64,000 nt of DNA from Rhodosorus marinus. Taxonomy: Eukaryota; Rhodophyta; Stylonematophyceae; Stylonematales; Stylonemataceae. The position numbers and the translations under genes are program-made. Where the stretch lies: the NCBI GenBank assembly GCA_029953675.1, contig JAMWBK010000002.1:3224001-3288000 (forward strand), read 5' to 3'. Below are positions 48,357-59,178 of the stretch, in pieces. The first letter of the stretch is position 1, and every line of letters starts with the position of its first letter. Below the pieces are notes generated by a model. The model had not been told where the DNA came from, did no database searches, and was given only the letters and a program-made list of their open reading frames with translations.

Positions 48357-49905
48357 ATGGCGGGGAAGCAGATGACTCCTTCGGACGTGGTGGAGGCGAG
48401 GAGTGACACGCCAGGGACTCGGAGCGTGATCCATTTCAACAATGCAGGAGCTGCGCTCATGTGAGAGTCAGGCCCAACAAAAAAATATATACGCTCTGTC
48501 TGATTTTTCTCTGTAGATTCTTGCGTTTGGTGATGGTCGCATAGCGCTAAGAAACAGCTGCCTCTCTTTCCTTCTAATTTGCTCGTCAACGGATAACAAC
48601 AACAACCCCAGGCCTCAGCCGGTGCTCGACACTGTGGGGGAATACACAGAATTAGAAGCTTACAAAGGAGGATATGAAGCAGCAGCCGCTGCTAAGAACA
48701 AGATTGATGCGGTCTACCAGTCCATTGCTGGCATGTTAAGCTGTTCTCCAGATGAGATCGCTTCCGTTGAAAATGCCACGAGAGGATGGGACTACATCTT
48801 CTACTCCCTACCATTCTCAGCTGGAGATGTTGTGATTACCTCGGAAACGGAGTATGGATCCAACGTAACCTCATTTCTTCAAATGAAGCGATCAAGAGGG
48901 GTCCTCGTCGAGGTTATACCCAATGATCCTTCTACCGGCGTACTGGATGTGAGCTCGCTGTCGAATGCCGTCGCCACTCTCGGAAAACAGGCAAAGCTAG
49001 TTGCCATTTCACACATACCGACTAACAACGGTGTGGTGCACCCGGCTGAGAAGATTGGTAGTATCTGTAGAGAATACGATATTCCCTTTCTCCTGGATGC
49101 GTGCCAGTCCGTCGGACAACTTCCGGTCGACCTTGGACAGATCCACTGTGATGCCCTGACCGCAACTTCGAGGAAGTACTTAAGAGGCCCTAGAGGACAG
49201 GGTTTCCTTTACGTGAATAAGCAAGGTCATTTCTGGGACCTCGAGCCTATGTATTTGGACGTCAGATCAGCGCGAAATGATGAATCCAGTCCGAGTGGTT
49301 ATCAAGTTAGGTTGAGCCCAGCTTAGCCACGGCCTTGTTCCGGAAGTCACTGGGGCGTTGCTAATCTCCGGAATACCAACCTTTGGATTGTCGTAGGTTC
49401 TCCCAGGCGCCATTCGATATGAAAACTTCGAGAGAAGTTATGCCAATTGGCTTGGCATGGGTACTGCTGTTGACTACGCTTGTAAATGGGGTTTAGATGT
49501 CATTGAGAGGAGGATCTGCTTCCTGGCAGAGACCCTTCGCCGTCGACTGGAGGACGAAGTCAAAGGCACAACGGTGACGGATTATGGAGATAGGTATGAT
49601 CAGCCTTCAAGCTTTGGTTTTCCAGGCACCAAGGACGCCGTCCTGGGAACCGATGCTTACCTCTCGAATGGTTTTGTCGCAGGAAATGTGGTATAGTATC
49701 CTTCACAATTGAAGGGGTTGAAGGGGCTGATGTTAAAGCCGCGCTCGCGAAGGAGAAGATTAATGTCTCGTGCTCGAAGGCTAGCTCAACACCGTTCGAC
49801 ATGCGAAAGAGAAAGCTGTCGAGTGTGGTTCGGGCGTCTGTTCACTACTATAATTCTGAGGATGAGATTACGTTATTGATAGAGGCCTTGAAACGACTGA
49901 GATGA
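48357..49905 (+). CDS. Class V PLP-dependent aminotransferase / cysteine desulfurase-like enzyme (about 405 aa)
   Basis: Exons 48357-48460, 48612-49305, 49397-49593 and 49683-49905. Fold-type I class V landmarks: IHFNNAGAALMPQPVL at the N-terminus, SVENATRGWDYIF (PLP phosphate/aromatic stacking region), AISHIPTNNGVVHP, the cofactor Asp in LLDACQSVGQLPVD, and the Schiff-base Lys in SRKYLRGPRGQGFLYV. The C-terminal part has IRYENFERSYANWLGMG, DRKCGIVSFT (spanning intron 3) and a helix-rich end. The SRKYLRGPRG wording is that of the isopenicillin-N-epimerase-like/ergothioneine-lyase-like branch rather than IscS (no active-site Cys loop visible). The substrate is unknown. No transit peptide is obvious, so probably cytosolic. 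Convergent with the DUF2358 gene. Confidence 0.88.
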
Positions 49906-50529
49906 GTCACGGTGATGAGAAGTTGGGTTCACGTCCCCTGAACTAATCTGAGCCCGTCGTGTGTTCGCATAGAAAAGCCACGGCAATGAGATGGACAGGG
50001 GGGTTAGGCCGTGAAACCGATGAGAGAGACCAACGCCCAACTAGAATTTTCATTATCGCTAAGTTCTGTTTTGTGGCTGGTGTCCTCTGCGCTCATGGCC
50101 AGAGCTTGCTGGAAGCCCTCTCAGAGAGGTTTAGCTTGAATCGAAAAAATCATGATGAATAAAAGACATCCATCAAATCGCTTGGGGCAAGACTAGGTTG
50201 TCACGGTCTTCCGATTGGGAAGCTTCCATTTTAGAGCAACACAAGCAAACAAACAAATCGACTATTAACAACGCAAACTAGAACAGTTAGAATATAAGAC
50301 CGTTCATCACGGCAACGGCACGACCCTGCCGCATTAGATTAACTAAACCTACAAAAAGAATCAGAGCTGCTAACCTGCCAATTCGCCCTCAAAACCGCGA
50401 ACCTGTTTTTTTGGTGCAGTATTAGTACGTGTCCGGGTGAGTATCAACCACGCTCCTGGACGGGCTACTCCAGAGCGCGTTTCGCATTCGGCTGGCCTGC
50501 GTGGGCTAGTATACAACCCGGAATGTGGT
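49906..50529. other. Convergent 3' region
   Basis: Between the aminotransferase (plus) and DUF2358 (minus) stops. ORF 49959-50162 matches nothing. No repeat or RNA gene seen. Confidence 0.5.
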
Positions 50530-51443
50530 TCAAGATCTGTCTTTCGATGAACCGACGTCATCGGGGTTCGACGAATTCATCTCCAGCTCGCAGTGCACAG
50601 TTGCAGCAACGGGCGCTGCAACAACTGTAGAAACCCAATTCAGGACCAACGACAGAGACTTTTGCTTTGGCGGTACGACTCGCACAACAATGTGCTCGCA
50701 TACGAAACCTCTTTCGTTCAGCTTGTACAACGAAAGACCGTCCTCAACTGCAACGTCATCACCCGACTGTAGCGCAAAAAACGTTCAATATAGGTTAGCG
50801 TACAGCCGCAAAGGCCAGGATCTCTGTTCATATTGATTTAACCACTTACCAGTCCTGTAAGTCTTTTCTTTCCGTAAAGTTGCCATCTCACGTACAGACC
50901 ATCTTGCTGATCGTAAAACACATTGGTCAATCGGATGACGGATTCTCGGTAGAAAATGCGACTCCTAAGCCGCAACGCCCAGAAAAAATATTTATACGCC
51001 GGTTTGCCCTGCACGCACACGCCGTTGAAGTTGAACTGATCCCTCAGCAAAATATTGTCAGTAAACATGGTCAGGTCCGGATCTTGCTTCAACAGCTTCG
51101 GGTAATCATCCCGCAGAATTCTAGTAATCTTCCCAACATTGGCGAGGAAATCATTTCGTCGCCGGTCGTCCTGTCGGTTGCTATTACCGACCGCCTTTTC
51201 CACCGCAGGGGTGGGGGCAACCTGATTCGCAGCCATGAAACTGTCGCCCACATTCTCCAAATTCAAATGACCCAACTTAAACTTGTCAGGAATCTCATCC
51301 TCAAGACCGAACAGGGACAACCTCACCAAAGAACCCCTTCTTTTCACCGGCGAGCTTGCGCGTCCGCAAACACAAGTTCCTCTCCCCGCAGTTCTCGCAC
51401 CAACGCCTCCAAGGCCTAGAAAAGCAAGTACGTGTCCACCCAT
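50530..51443 (-). CDS. DUF2358 plastid protein (about 276 aa)
   Basis: Minus-strand exons 51443-50850 and 50766-50530, intron phase 0. The DUF2358 family occurs in cyanobacteria and in plastids of plants and algae; it has an NTF2-like fold and no settled function. The match is in VGKITRILRDDYPKLL, the DPDLTMFTDNILLRD block, KYFFWALRLRSRIFY, VRWQLYG, and after the intron LYKLNERGFVCEHIVVRV, the closing strands of the fold. Residues 1-60 (MGGHVLAFLGLGGVGARTAG..., then CVCGRASSPVKRRGSLVR) are transit-peptide-like. An acidic Ser tail ends the protein. The 5' flank 51444-51660 is almost free of G on the plus strand. Divergent from the MoeA gene. Confidence 0.88.
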
Positions 51444-52935
51444 CTTCCTTGTCCACCGTCGTGGTCAAACTCGCCCCACCTCCCCACTATCCCAACCCAA
51501 AGCCTCAACAAACGCTTTACTAAACCGTAAGCACACCAAAATTTTACTAACCAATAGAAAAACAGAATACCTTCCTTATGTTCCCACAACCTTTACAACA
51601 AGTTCTTCACTCCCCTATACCCTCCCACATCCCACACCTACCTCAACCAACAGCTACCCCAACTGAAGTAATGGCTCGTCAACAGCCCACAACACATTCA
51701 GAAGCGAGGTGCTTCGAAAGTCCACCCCCACTTCAACCCCAAATTGATACCCCCAAAAGTCAAATTGCTCTAGCATTAGTTTTTGCTTGGCCAAGTATAA
51801 ATCAGGGGGAACATTCGCCAAAATGACAAAGAATCTGTTGAGAGTTGGCGAATATCGCGTCGTGGATAGTAAGATAATATGCCTCAATGTTCTTCTTATA
51901 CTAGTTTTTACTTGGCCAAAACCAATAGTAACATTGAACTGCGTAGAACTTCAAAATCCAAACCGCAAAAAGATGAAAATCTATTCAAAAAAACTACCTC
52001 GCCGCAAGATTGCAATTTTGATAATGTTTCTCTGGAAGCTTCTTTATTGCGGATTAAAGGGGTTACTCTTATTTTGCAGTAGTGAGCTTTGGTTTCAAAT
52101 AAATAATAAAATATTGGAATTTGCAAAAGCCAACGTAAACAAAGGGGGTGCAGAATAAAAGCTCTGTTATCTACCGCTCCTAGTAGTGACAGAGTTTGGT
52201 CAAGGGGGATACTCTATGTTCGTATGGTTAAATATAATGATTAAAAATAAATAATTACCAGTATGAAAACTTCTTAGAGGATAAACCCGGGGGTTACTTT
52301 GAGAGTAGCTGGACTATTGATTGACAAACGCTTATTTTGATTGATCAAATTCCAGTGCTTCAGGTCTTCTGGGATTGTGACTTGTCTTGGTGGGTTGGAT
52401 GGACTCGCGCGTTACTTTATATGGATTGGTTCTGGTTCTCCATGCCCTCCGTCAGAGCTGGCACCCTTCCAAGCTACGGAAAGAAAACTCATAAAGGAGA
52501 TAGAAGATACGAATACCGTACGAAAACAATGTCAGTGGGAAAGCTGTTTTTGGCTTGGCTTTGGCCTGTTGCTGTCCCATGTTTCTGCCTGGCCCAGGGG
52601 CATTCCTCCAACAGCGAAGGAAACAGTTGAGTCGTGGGTGTAAAACCACCAAACAGGCAAAATGCCTTCGAATAGAAGTAGCGCTATCGATTAACAGGGC
52701 GATCCTTCAAGCCCAGCGCGCTAAGCACTCACCCTGCACGGTTTCTGGTAGCGCCACGAGCACAGTGAGCTGACCAGCGTAACATCATCGTGTATCGCGA
52801 CCGTACTGAGTTGAGAAAACTTTCTCCGCAGGGCTTCCAGAAGAATTCTACGCACAAACACGGCGCATGCGGCGATCACCCAACTTCGCGATCCCCGTTG
52901 CCCTGAAGCTGAAGTTATTCCCCTCCTCAAGTCCA
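51444..52935. other. Intergenic region; possible exon near 52460-52643
   Basis: 51780-52300 is AT-rich with no gene. In 52341-52643 one plus frame reads as a plausible C-terminal exon after the acceptor CCCTCCGTCAG: LAPFQATERKLIKEIEDTN, then VRKQCQWESCFWLG, ending at the TAA at 52641-52643. I cannot find its first exon or a family. A CCAAT box lies near 51543. Confidence 0.4.
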
Positions 52936-53226
52936 ATGAAAAGATATACCCTCTCCCCTCCACCTAAAAGACTGTGCAAGGAGACGCAGTTGGTCAATAC
53001 TGATACAACTTTTCAACAACCCCTCCTACAGTCTTCAACCAGTCGCAACGTCAGAGATCAAGCAAACCTAGACGACAGTCGCGTGCAACGTAAAAATGTC
53101 TCCTCCCAGAGAACATGTAACGTTGGTGCCAATCTTGCATGGGATGAAAAGCGAAAAACATTCGCAGACCAGTTTCCTGCATCCTCCGGCAGCGGTCCAC
53201 TTTTTACTTGGGATGGCAATGGCTGA
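52936..53226 (+). CDS. Hypothetical basic low-complexity protein (96 aa)
   Basis: Open from ATG 52936 (MKRYTLSPPPKRLCKE) to TGA 53226. Basic, Ser/Gln-rich and without motif; it ends in GSGPLFTWDGNG. The frame is also open upstream to 52867 from a non-ATG codon. It sits 155 bp before the MoeA start. It may be a genuine small nuclear protein or a chance ORF; nothing confirms it. Confidence 0.3.
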   Translation: MKRYTLSPPPKRLCKETQLVNTDTTFQQPLLQSSTSRNVRDQANLDDSRVQRKNVSSQRTCNVGANLAWDEKRKTFADQFPASSGSGPLFTWDGNG

Positions 53227-53381
53227 TCTTCATGGGAAAAGACTCAGAGGGACATGAGGTATCGAGCTACTAGGGCAATCGTGAAAGCTGGTGTTCTTGA
53301 GAAGGGCCTGACTGGTACATTCTTCTGATCAGGTTGCTTTTGAAACGTTTTTCGATCGACTCTTGAGCTCAAGAGATCAAA

Positions 53382-54810
53382 ATGGGGGGCGGAGTGGACG
53401 TGCCTCGGTCGTCTTCGTACCCGATGGTGGAGGTACCTGCGGCTGTTGACATTGTCCTGTCGCAAGCGGAGAGGGTACTGGAAGGAGAGCATGTTGAACT
53501 AGAAGAAGTGGCTGACAGAGTGCTGTTTGAGGATGTCCTCGCACAAGGAGATGTACCGCCTTTTCGAGCTTCCATCAAGGATGGCTATGCAGTGGTTCAG
53601 GCTGAAGGTCCGGGAATTTATGACGTATCCGGTGAGGTGACGGCGGGAAGACAGTCCCACACAGCCGTTGGAAACGGAAAAGTTGTCTATGTGACGACTG
53701 GAGCTCCAGTACCGGATGAAGCTGATGCTGTTGTTCAGGTGGAATGGACGAAGCCCGCGGAAGAACCCGGCAAAATCGAAATCATTACAGGTGCTCCGAA
53801 AGTTGGACATGACATCCGCCCCGTGGGCACAGACGTTAAAAAGGGTCAGACGATATTATCAGCTCGAGAAGAGGTGCATATGGCGGAAGTCGGGCTTCTT
53901 GCAACCTGCAATGTTCGAAACGTCCCCGTGTATAAGAACGCTCGTGTCGCCGTGCTTTCTACTGGAGACGAGCTTGTGGAGGCCGGGGGTGAATTGGGTT
54001 TCGGAAAGATCGTGGACTCGAATAGGCCCATGCTTCTCGCAGCGGTAGGATCTGTAGGAGGAATACCAGTGGACCTTGGCATAGCTACGGATGAGGAACA
54101 AGCGGTTACCTCCGCATTTATGGAGGCGATGTTGAAGTCTGACGTCTTGATTACCTCTGGAGGCGTGTCCATGGGTAACAAGGACTTCATCAAGCCCCTC
54201 CTCGCGCGATACGGGACAGTAAGTTGGTCTGCATTTTACGTCGCCGAGGTATGACCTAATATGTTGCCCTTGTCCGAACGTAGGTACATTTCGGGAGAGT
54301 CATGATGAAGCCAGGAAAGCCGCTTACATTCGCAACAATAGAACCGAACGCCTTTAGCGAGGGAGTCCCAAGTTCCCGCAAGCTCGTAATTGGACTTCCC
54401 GGTAATCCTGTCAGTTGCTTCGTCTGTTTCCACCTAGTAGTCAGTCCCTTGATTCGAAAGCTTTCTGGGTTTCGTAGCCCTCACAACCCGAGGGTAATGG
54501 TTAGGACGAAGATGGAACTTAAGCTAGATCCTGAGAGGCCCGAGTACCATAGAGCGCTGGTATCGGTAAGTTGAACTGGGCATACTTGTTCTCGGCCTCA
54601 TTCGCGCAATGCTCAATCACGATATCATGCCTTGTCGTGTAGTGGGATGTGGGACAGCGAGCGCTCACCGCAGTGACTACGGGTATTCAGGCGAGCAGCC
54701 GGCTTCTCAGTGCCCGCTCTGCGAACGGGTTGCTCGTCTTGCCAAGGGCCGACCGAACTCTACCGGTGGGCGAGGAGGTCGAAGCCATCCTTATTGGGCA
54801 GATTCTGTGA
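53382..54810 (+). CDS. Molybdopterin molybdotransferase, MoeA / gephyrin-E / Cnx1-E type (about 428 aa)
   Basis: Inserts molybdate into adenylated molybdopterin, the last step of molybdenum cofactor synthesis (needed for nitrate reductase and sulfite oxidase). Exons are 53382-54218, 54284-54565 and 54643-54810. The MoeA order is complete: VLFEDVLAQGDVPPFRASIKDGYAV, VVYVTTGAPVPDEADAVV, GHDIRPVGTDVKKG, VAVLSTGDELVE, the MPT-binding TSGGVSMGNKDFI, VMMKPGKPLTF, the LVIGLPGNPVSCFV loop, and in exon 3 GIQASSRLLSARSANGLLVLP. Plants fuse this E domain to a C-terminal G domain (Cnx1) and animals to an N-terminal G domain (gephyrin). Here neither fusion is present: the protein stops right after the E domain. 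No transit peptide. Cytosolic by family. Confidence 0.93.
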
Positions 54811-55221
54811 TGAAAACCTGTACACGTCGCTAAGCTTTTACTAATATTGCCAAGACGGCTGTGAAGGGCATCGACAACGCCCTCAAAACAAAACGCAATC
54901 AACAAGAGCAGCGGGGAGCCAAACCCCGCAACATCTGAAGTTTATGTGAGGTGTTACGTTAGTCTGGGCTAACCACATCCGAACAGCGATCGCTTCTTCC
55001 AAACTTCACCTTCCGACAAAACTGCTGGCCTAAAGGCATTAAAAACTTTTGACCCAAAATCGACTGATTCACTCTCTGGTCACAATCCTGCTGCCAACCG
55101 TTCCGTTACTTTCTGCAGTACTCTGTGCAGGCTGAACAATAACTTACAGCGTACTCCACGTTCACCGCAACAATCAAAAAAAGGCGTAGACACAGCGAGT
55201 GACCCACTCAGAAACCGCGTG
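54811..55221. other. Convergent 3' region
   Basis: Between the MoeA (plus) and second OTU (minus) stops; C/A-leaning, with no gene or repeat recognised. Confidence 0.5.
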
Positions 55222-55920
55222 CTATCGTTTCTTCTTCAGGAGCAGGTCAAAGTGGCCCTTGTGAGCAATCCCCGAGAAAAACATGCCCACAAATCCAGGA
55301 CCGAACTGCTCTTGATGGTAGCTTCTCAGAGAACTCGATTTCGAATCATAAGTGTAAACATCAATAGTAATTTTCAAAGCCTTTGCAATGCTCTTAATCT
55401 CAAGCATCCCCCACTTTTCACCCAACCAATGACCATCCCAACCTGTCTTCAGAACGCTTTGCTCAAACTCCTCAAAGCTTTCCTCGTCTTCAAGGTCCAT
55501 ATGGTACCTATGTGAGGAATTCTTCGTTGATTCCTCCTCGTAGAACTGTCTGTTTTTTCTAACCTCCTCACAAAGAATTCGACGAATATCAAAAGAGCTA
55601 TACCGCTCCTTCAAAACGTTATTTGCTCCAATCGCCAGGGTCAGAAATCCGCAGTTCCCGTTGCCAATTATTGGAGTGAAACTCAACTGCTGACCATCTC
55701 TCGTCATTCCCTTCCCAGTGGCCAGCATCCTATTTCGAAAAGCAGCAGATTCATCTCCTTCCGTTTTCGGGTTCAACAACATCTGCTCAAGCTTGAGAAA
55801 CTTCCCATTGAAAAACAGCGAGCTCCTCTCCAGCACTAAACCCCTCCCATGACCTTTCCTCTTCAAAAGCCTGTCCACGTCCACTGCTCGTGGACCTTCA
55901 CTATTCTTCTTTCCCATCAT
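55222..55920 (-). CDS. Second OTU-like cysteine protease, intronless (232 aa)
   Basis: A single exon from ATG 55920 to the stop at 55222. The OTU core is short but ordered: PIIGNGNCGFLTLAIGANN carries the catalytic Asn/Cys loop (NGNCGF where the first OTU gene has GDGRCLF), SSFDIRRILCEEV is the following helix, GEKWGMLEIKSIAKAL corresponds to the GG-E-x-E-L helix, ITIDVYTYD is the next strand, and KGHFDLLL supplies the C-terminal His. The residues needed for cysteine protease activity are present. The N-terminus is basic (KRKGHGRG) with no transit peptide, so nuclear or cytosolic. It differs from the OTU gene at 26.7 kb in every motif and lacks introns, so the two are separate OTU lineages, not a duplication. 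Confidence 0.7.
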   Translation of the reverse strand: MMGKKNSEGPRAVDVDRLLKRKGHGRGLVLERSSLFFNGKFLKLEQMLLNPKTEGDESAAFRNRMLATGKGMTRDGQQLSFTPIIGNGNCGFLTLAIGANNVLKERYSSFDIRRILCEEVRKNRQFYEEESTKNSSHRYHMDLEDEESFEEFEQSVLKTGWDGHWLGEKWGMLEIKSIAKALKITIDVYTYDSKSSSLRSYHQEQFGPGFVGMFFSGIAHKGHFDLLLKKKR

Positions 55921-56992
55921 ATTTCCAATCGCCTCCCCAAAACTGACCTACACTACACCATCCCTCGACCTCAAAACCAGTCCACTTTATAGAGTATCCC
56001 AAGAATACCCCTTATGCCCAAACTAAAAACGAAAAAAAAGGAACAGTAAACAAGCAAAAACCGTTTTTCTCCGTTTCTCCTCATTCACTAAACAACAAAC
56101 CCGTGTCTACTCTACTCCTTCACACTCTCCCCGACCCCGTACAAGATGCTGAGGCCTGTTTACATCGCTCCCCTTCAAGTATCTCTCAAAGCGGAACACT
56201 CGTTCCCACCCTCCATCAGTTTTCTCTTAGTTTCCATTAAATTCGAACACAAGAACTTCCATTATTAAAATTAATAAAAAAGCTTGTGATTAGACCACTG
56301 CCCTCTCTGGAAACACTATCGAGGACTGCCTATATCCAATAAAAATACTTAAGGTTGGGGAAAAGCCATAAAATATTATTATACAATATAACTTTTATAT
56401 GTTTTATATAAATAAATTATACTATTTTAGGGAATAAATTATGTTTAGGTTTATTATTGGCTTTTTAATGTTAATAGCTGGAACGGACGATTTCAACTGG
56501 TGAAAATATATTGGTTTTAGTGAGATTCTTTAAATGTTTTCCCGTTTAAGAATATCTATTGAATTTGTTTCGTTTCGACTACAGAGGAGAGGGGGATGGA
56601 GGGGGGGGAAACGGAATTCTACAATGTTTGCATTTTGTTGAAAAACATCAGATTTGTGGGACCATCTTAAAGGATTTTGGGGATGCGCTCTGTCCTCAGT
56701 TTTGAAAGAAGTATTGCGAAAGTGTCTGGATGAAAGTAATTTTCATGTTTTTTTGTCCGCTGTTGAATAGGCACAAAAAGGTGTGTTTTTGGAGGAGCTG
56801 AGTGAGCTGACATAGGAATTCGCTGCGGTGAGGAATTCTTTTTTGGGGGTTTTTGGTGGGTGTAGGGGGGGGGGGTTGGAGGAGGTATGATCAAAGCAAT
56901 CTAGGAATATAATTTATTGAGATTTGTGGACTTTTTTGGGGAGTAGTGTTTATAGGGTGGGTACCATATTAGAGGTAGTTTGGTGGCGGCGA
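55921..56992. other. Intergenic region
   Basis: 55921-56270 is poor in G (leader of the minus OTU gene), 56270-56560 AT-rich, and 56590-56990 G/T-rich with G tracts near 56597 and 56867. The last block would normally precede a plus-strand gene, but the tandem repeats follow instead. Confidence 0.55.
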
Positions 56993-57420
56993 GGGATAAT
57001 GAATGTTCTTGAAAGGGTAGGGGGCCACGGAGCTTTTCGACTTCGATCTGCTTTGAATAACATGCATGCCCAGGAGAGACGAGTCAGGGATAATGAATGT
57101 TATTGAAAGGGTACCACACTCGTGGAAAAGCTCCTCTTTTGGAGTCTGGCAGCTTTTTTTCTGTCCGTCTTGGCGCCTACTATACAAGAGTCCTATTCCA
57201 CTGACTTGTCTCTCTCGGGCATGAACGCTACTGAAGGGGTGTCACATTAGTCGAAAAGCTCCGTTTTTGGACTGGCGTCTTTTTCTCTGTTCGTCTTGGC
57301 GCTTACTAGACAAGAGCCCTCTTCCACTGACTGGTGTCTCCTGGGAATGAATGTTATGGAAAGGGTATCACAATGGCCGAAAAGCTCCGTTTTTGGACTG
57401 GCAGCGGTTTCTCTGTCCGT
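56993..57420. repeat. Tandem direct repeats, unit about 125-130 bp, three copies plus a fragment
   Basis: Anchors of the type GGGATAATGAATGTTATTGAAAGGGTACCACA start at 56993 (partial), 57088, 57216 and 57341. Each full unit continues CGAAAAGCTCCGTTTTTGGACTGGC-TCTTTTTCTCTGTCCGTCTTGGCGC-TACTA-ACAAGAGCC-TCTTCCACTGACTGGT, with 10-20 percent differences. The last copy passes into a plus ORF (57375-57705, MAEKLRFWTGSGFSV...) that starts inside the repeat. Unrelated in sequence to the 190-bp array at 20.5 kb. No transposon ends or coding capacity. Confidence 0.8.
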
Positions 57421-59178
57421 CAAGGTGCACCGACTGGTCTGTCCTGTGCAGACAGATGGTCTTCACGGTTAAGAGTTTGCGTCTTCGAAGTCAATCTTGT
57501 CCTTGATAAGCACGGGGATTTTAGAGCCGATTTGGATTGTAGGCACAGTTTGATGCTTTGCTCGCGAAGGGAACCTTCAAAACTCAACCTTGGCGTCTTC
57601 CGCAGGTGCTCTGATTCTCCTCGGGAGAAACGAAGAACCTTGATCTCTCACTGCTTTGCTCAGCCGTTTGACCTCCTAGAAGGTATGCCGCTGTGCAAGG
57701 TATAAAATGTGCAAAAAAGGGGAAAAATGGAGACGAAGTGCAGTGACTCTCGGCTTCAAAATCATGCCCCTAAAAATACAGAGATCGCACACCAAACGCC
57801 TTCTCTTATAGTACTCTCAGGACTGACCCAAACAATCCCGAACCAAGAAATACTGTGTTTACTCCAGCAGGCCATCCTTTATACACACAAACAGAATCAT
57901 ATTGAAGCAACAGAGGCAATATCCTCTTCTCTCATCACTCACAACCTGCGTAGTAGCTAATGCCTTCGATCGAATTGGAAATGTTCTAATTCATTAGTAT
58001 GCATGGCATTGGAGTACCCTTCGATAGTTCTTAATCACTGTGCGAAGTCCTCAAAAACAGTTTAGTTTGTACTTCAACGAGATTCAACGTCGCTGCCAAG
58101 TATATTCACAGGAGGGATTCTGGAGAGCAACCTACCGCCTCCCTCGATCTTCAAAACGAACAGATTTTGACTGCGCTCCCGTTCTTCGTCCATTCAGATC
58201 CAACGGGTAGGCCCAGTTTCGATCTACGCTTATCGTCCACTGTAGAGTCGTCAGTCACAGAAAGGAACAATCGATAGGATCCACTGGATCGTATCAGATA
58301 CTAGCTCGTCCTCGCAGAAGTCGACGAGCGGAGTTGGATATTTGATCCAAAAGGCATGCTGAAAGGAAATATCTCCCACCCCATACAACACAAAAACAGC
58401 CATTAGATCGTATTCCAATCACTTTCGACGTCCTATCAAGCCTTCCAATTAAGTTATTCCATCTGTCCCCTTACGATTAAAACGCAAAATTACAATAATC
58501 TTCCACCAGCCGACGGGAGAAAAAACCTCAAAAAATCATAGAGTATTCCAATCAAAATTTCGCAAGAACTCCAATAGATTCCCACGAATGTAGATTTGTA
58601 TCTTCAAATATATGAAGAAAGTAACCATAGAACAACCCAACATTACGATAATACTTGATAATTATATAGATATTAAGTATCCCATTCTACCAATGAATGA
58701 GATACGTCGAACCCGATTCTAACCAATGAATATCCTCCTTTGTGTGCATTTTGATTGATTCAAGATCTCCGAAGGAAAATGCTGCAATGGAAAATTGAAG
58801 TTCCTCCTTCGCTCGTGATCACTCGATTTGGCATGGGTGAAATTTTTTAATCAACAAATTTTATTTGAGGGAAGCGGATATATCTACTGGTAAGGTTATG
58901 CGGGAGGTGAAGGGGAGAGACGGCGGAAGGGGGAGTTCTCGGTGGTGGTAGTCTTCGTTTGGCTTTTCGTTAGGGAGGGAGAGGCTGGTGGAGTTGCGTG
59001 GTCGTGCTTCGCTCTTGCTTCTATCTGACTTCCTTCCCCTTTTAGCTTTTCCTGAGTGTAGAACAGTGTAAAGGTAGTGAGGACGTTGTTTCCATTTGTG
59101 GCTGGGGGCTTGGAGTAGTACTTTAGTGCATGTTGGCTTTTTCGGCGGTGTTGAAGTGAGGGGTAGGGGTTGTGAGCG
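57421..59178. other. Intergenic region up to the carrier gene
   Basis: The ORF continuing from the repeat ends at 57705 and matches nothing. 58380-58880 is AT-rich with CCAAT boxes near 58692 and 58723. 58890-59178 is G/T-rich leader. No RNA gene recognised. Confidence 0.55.
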
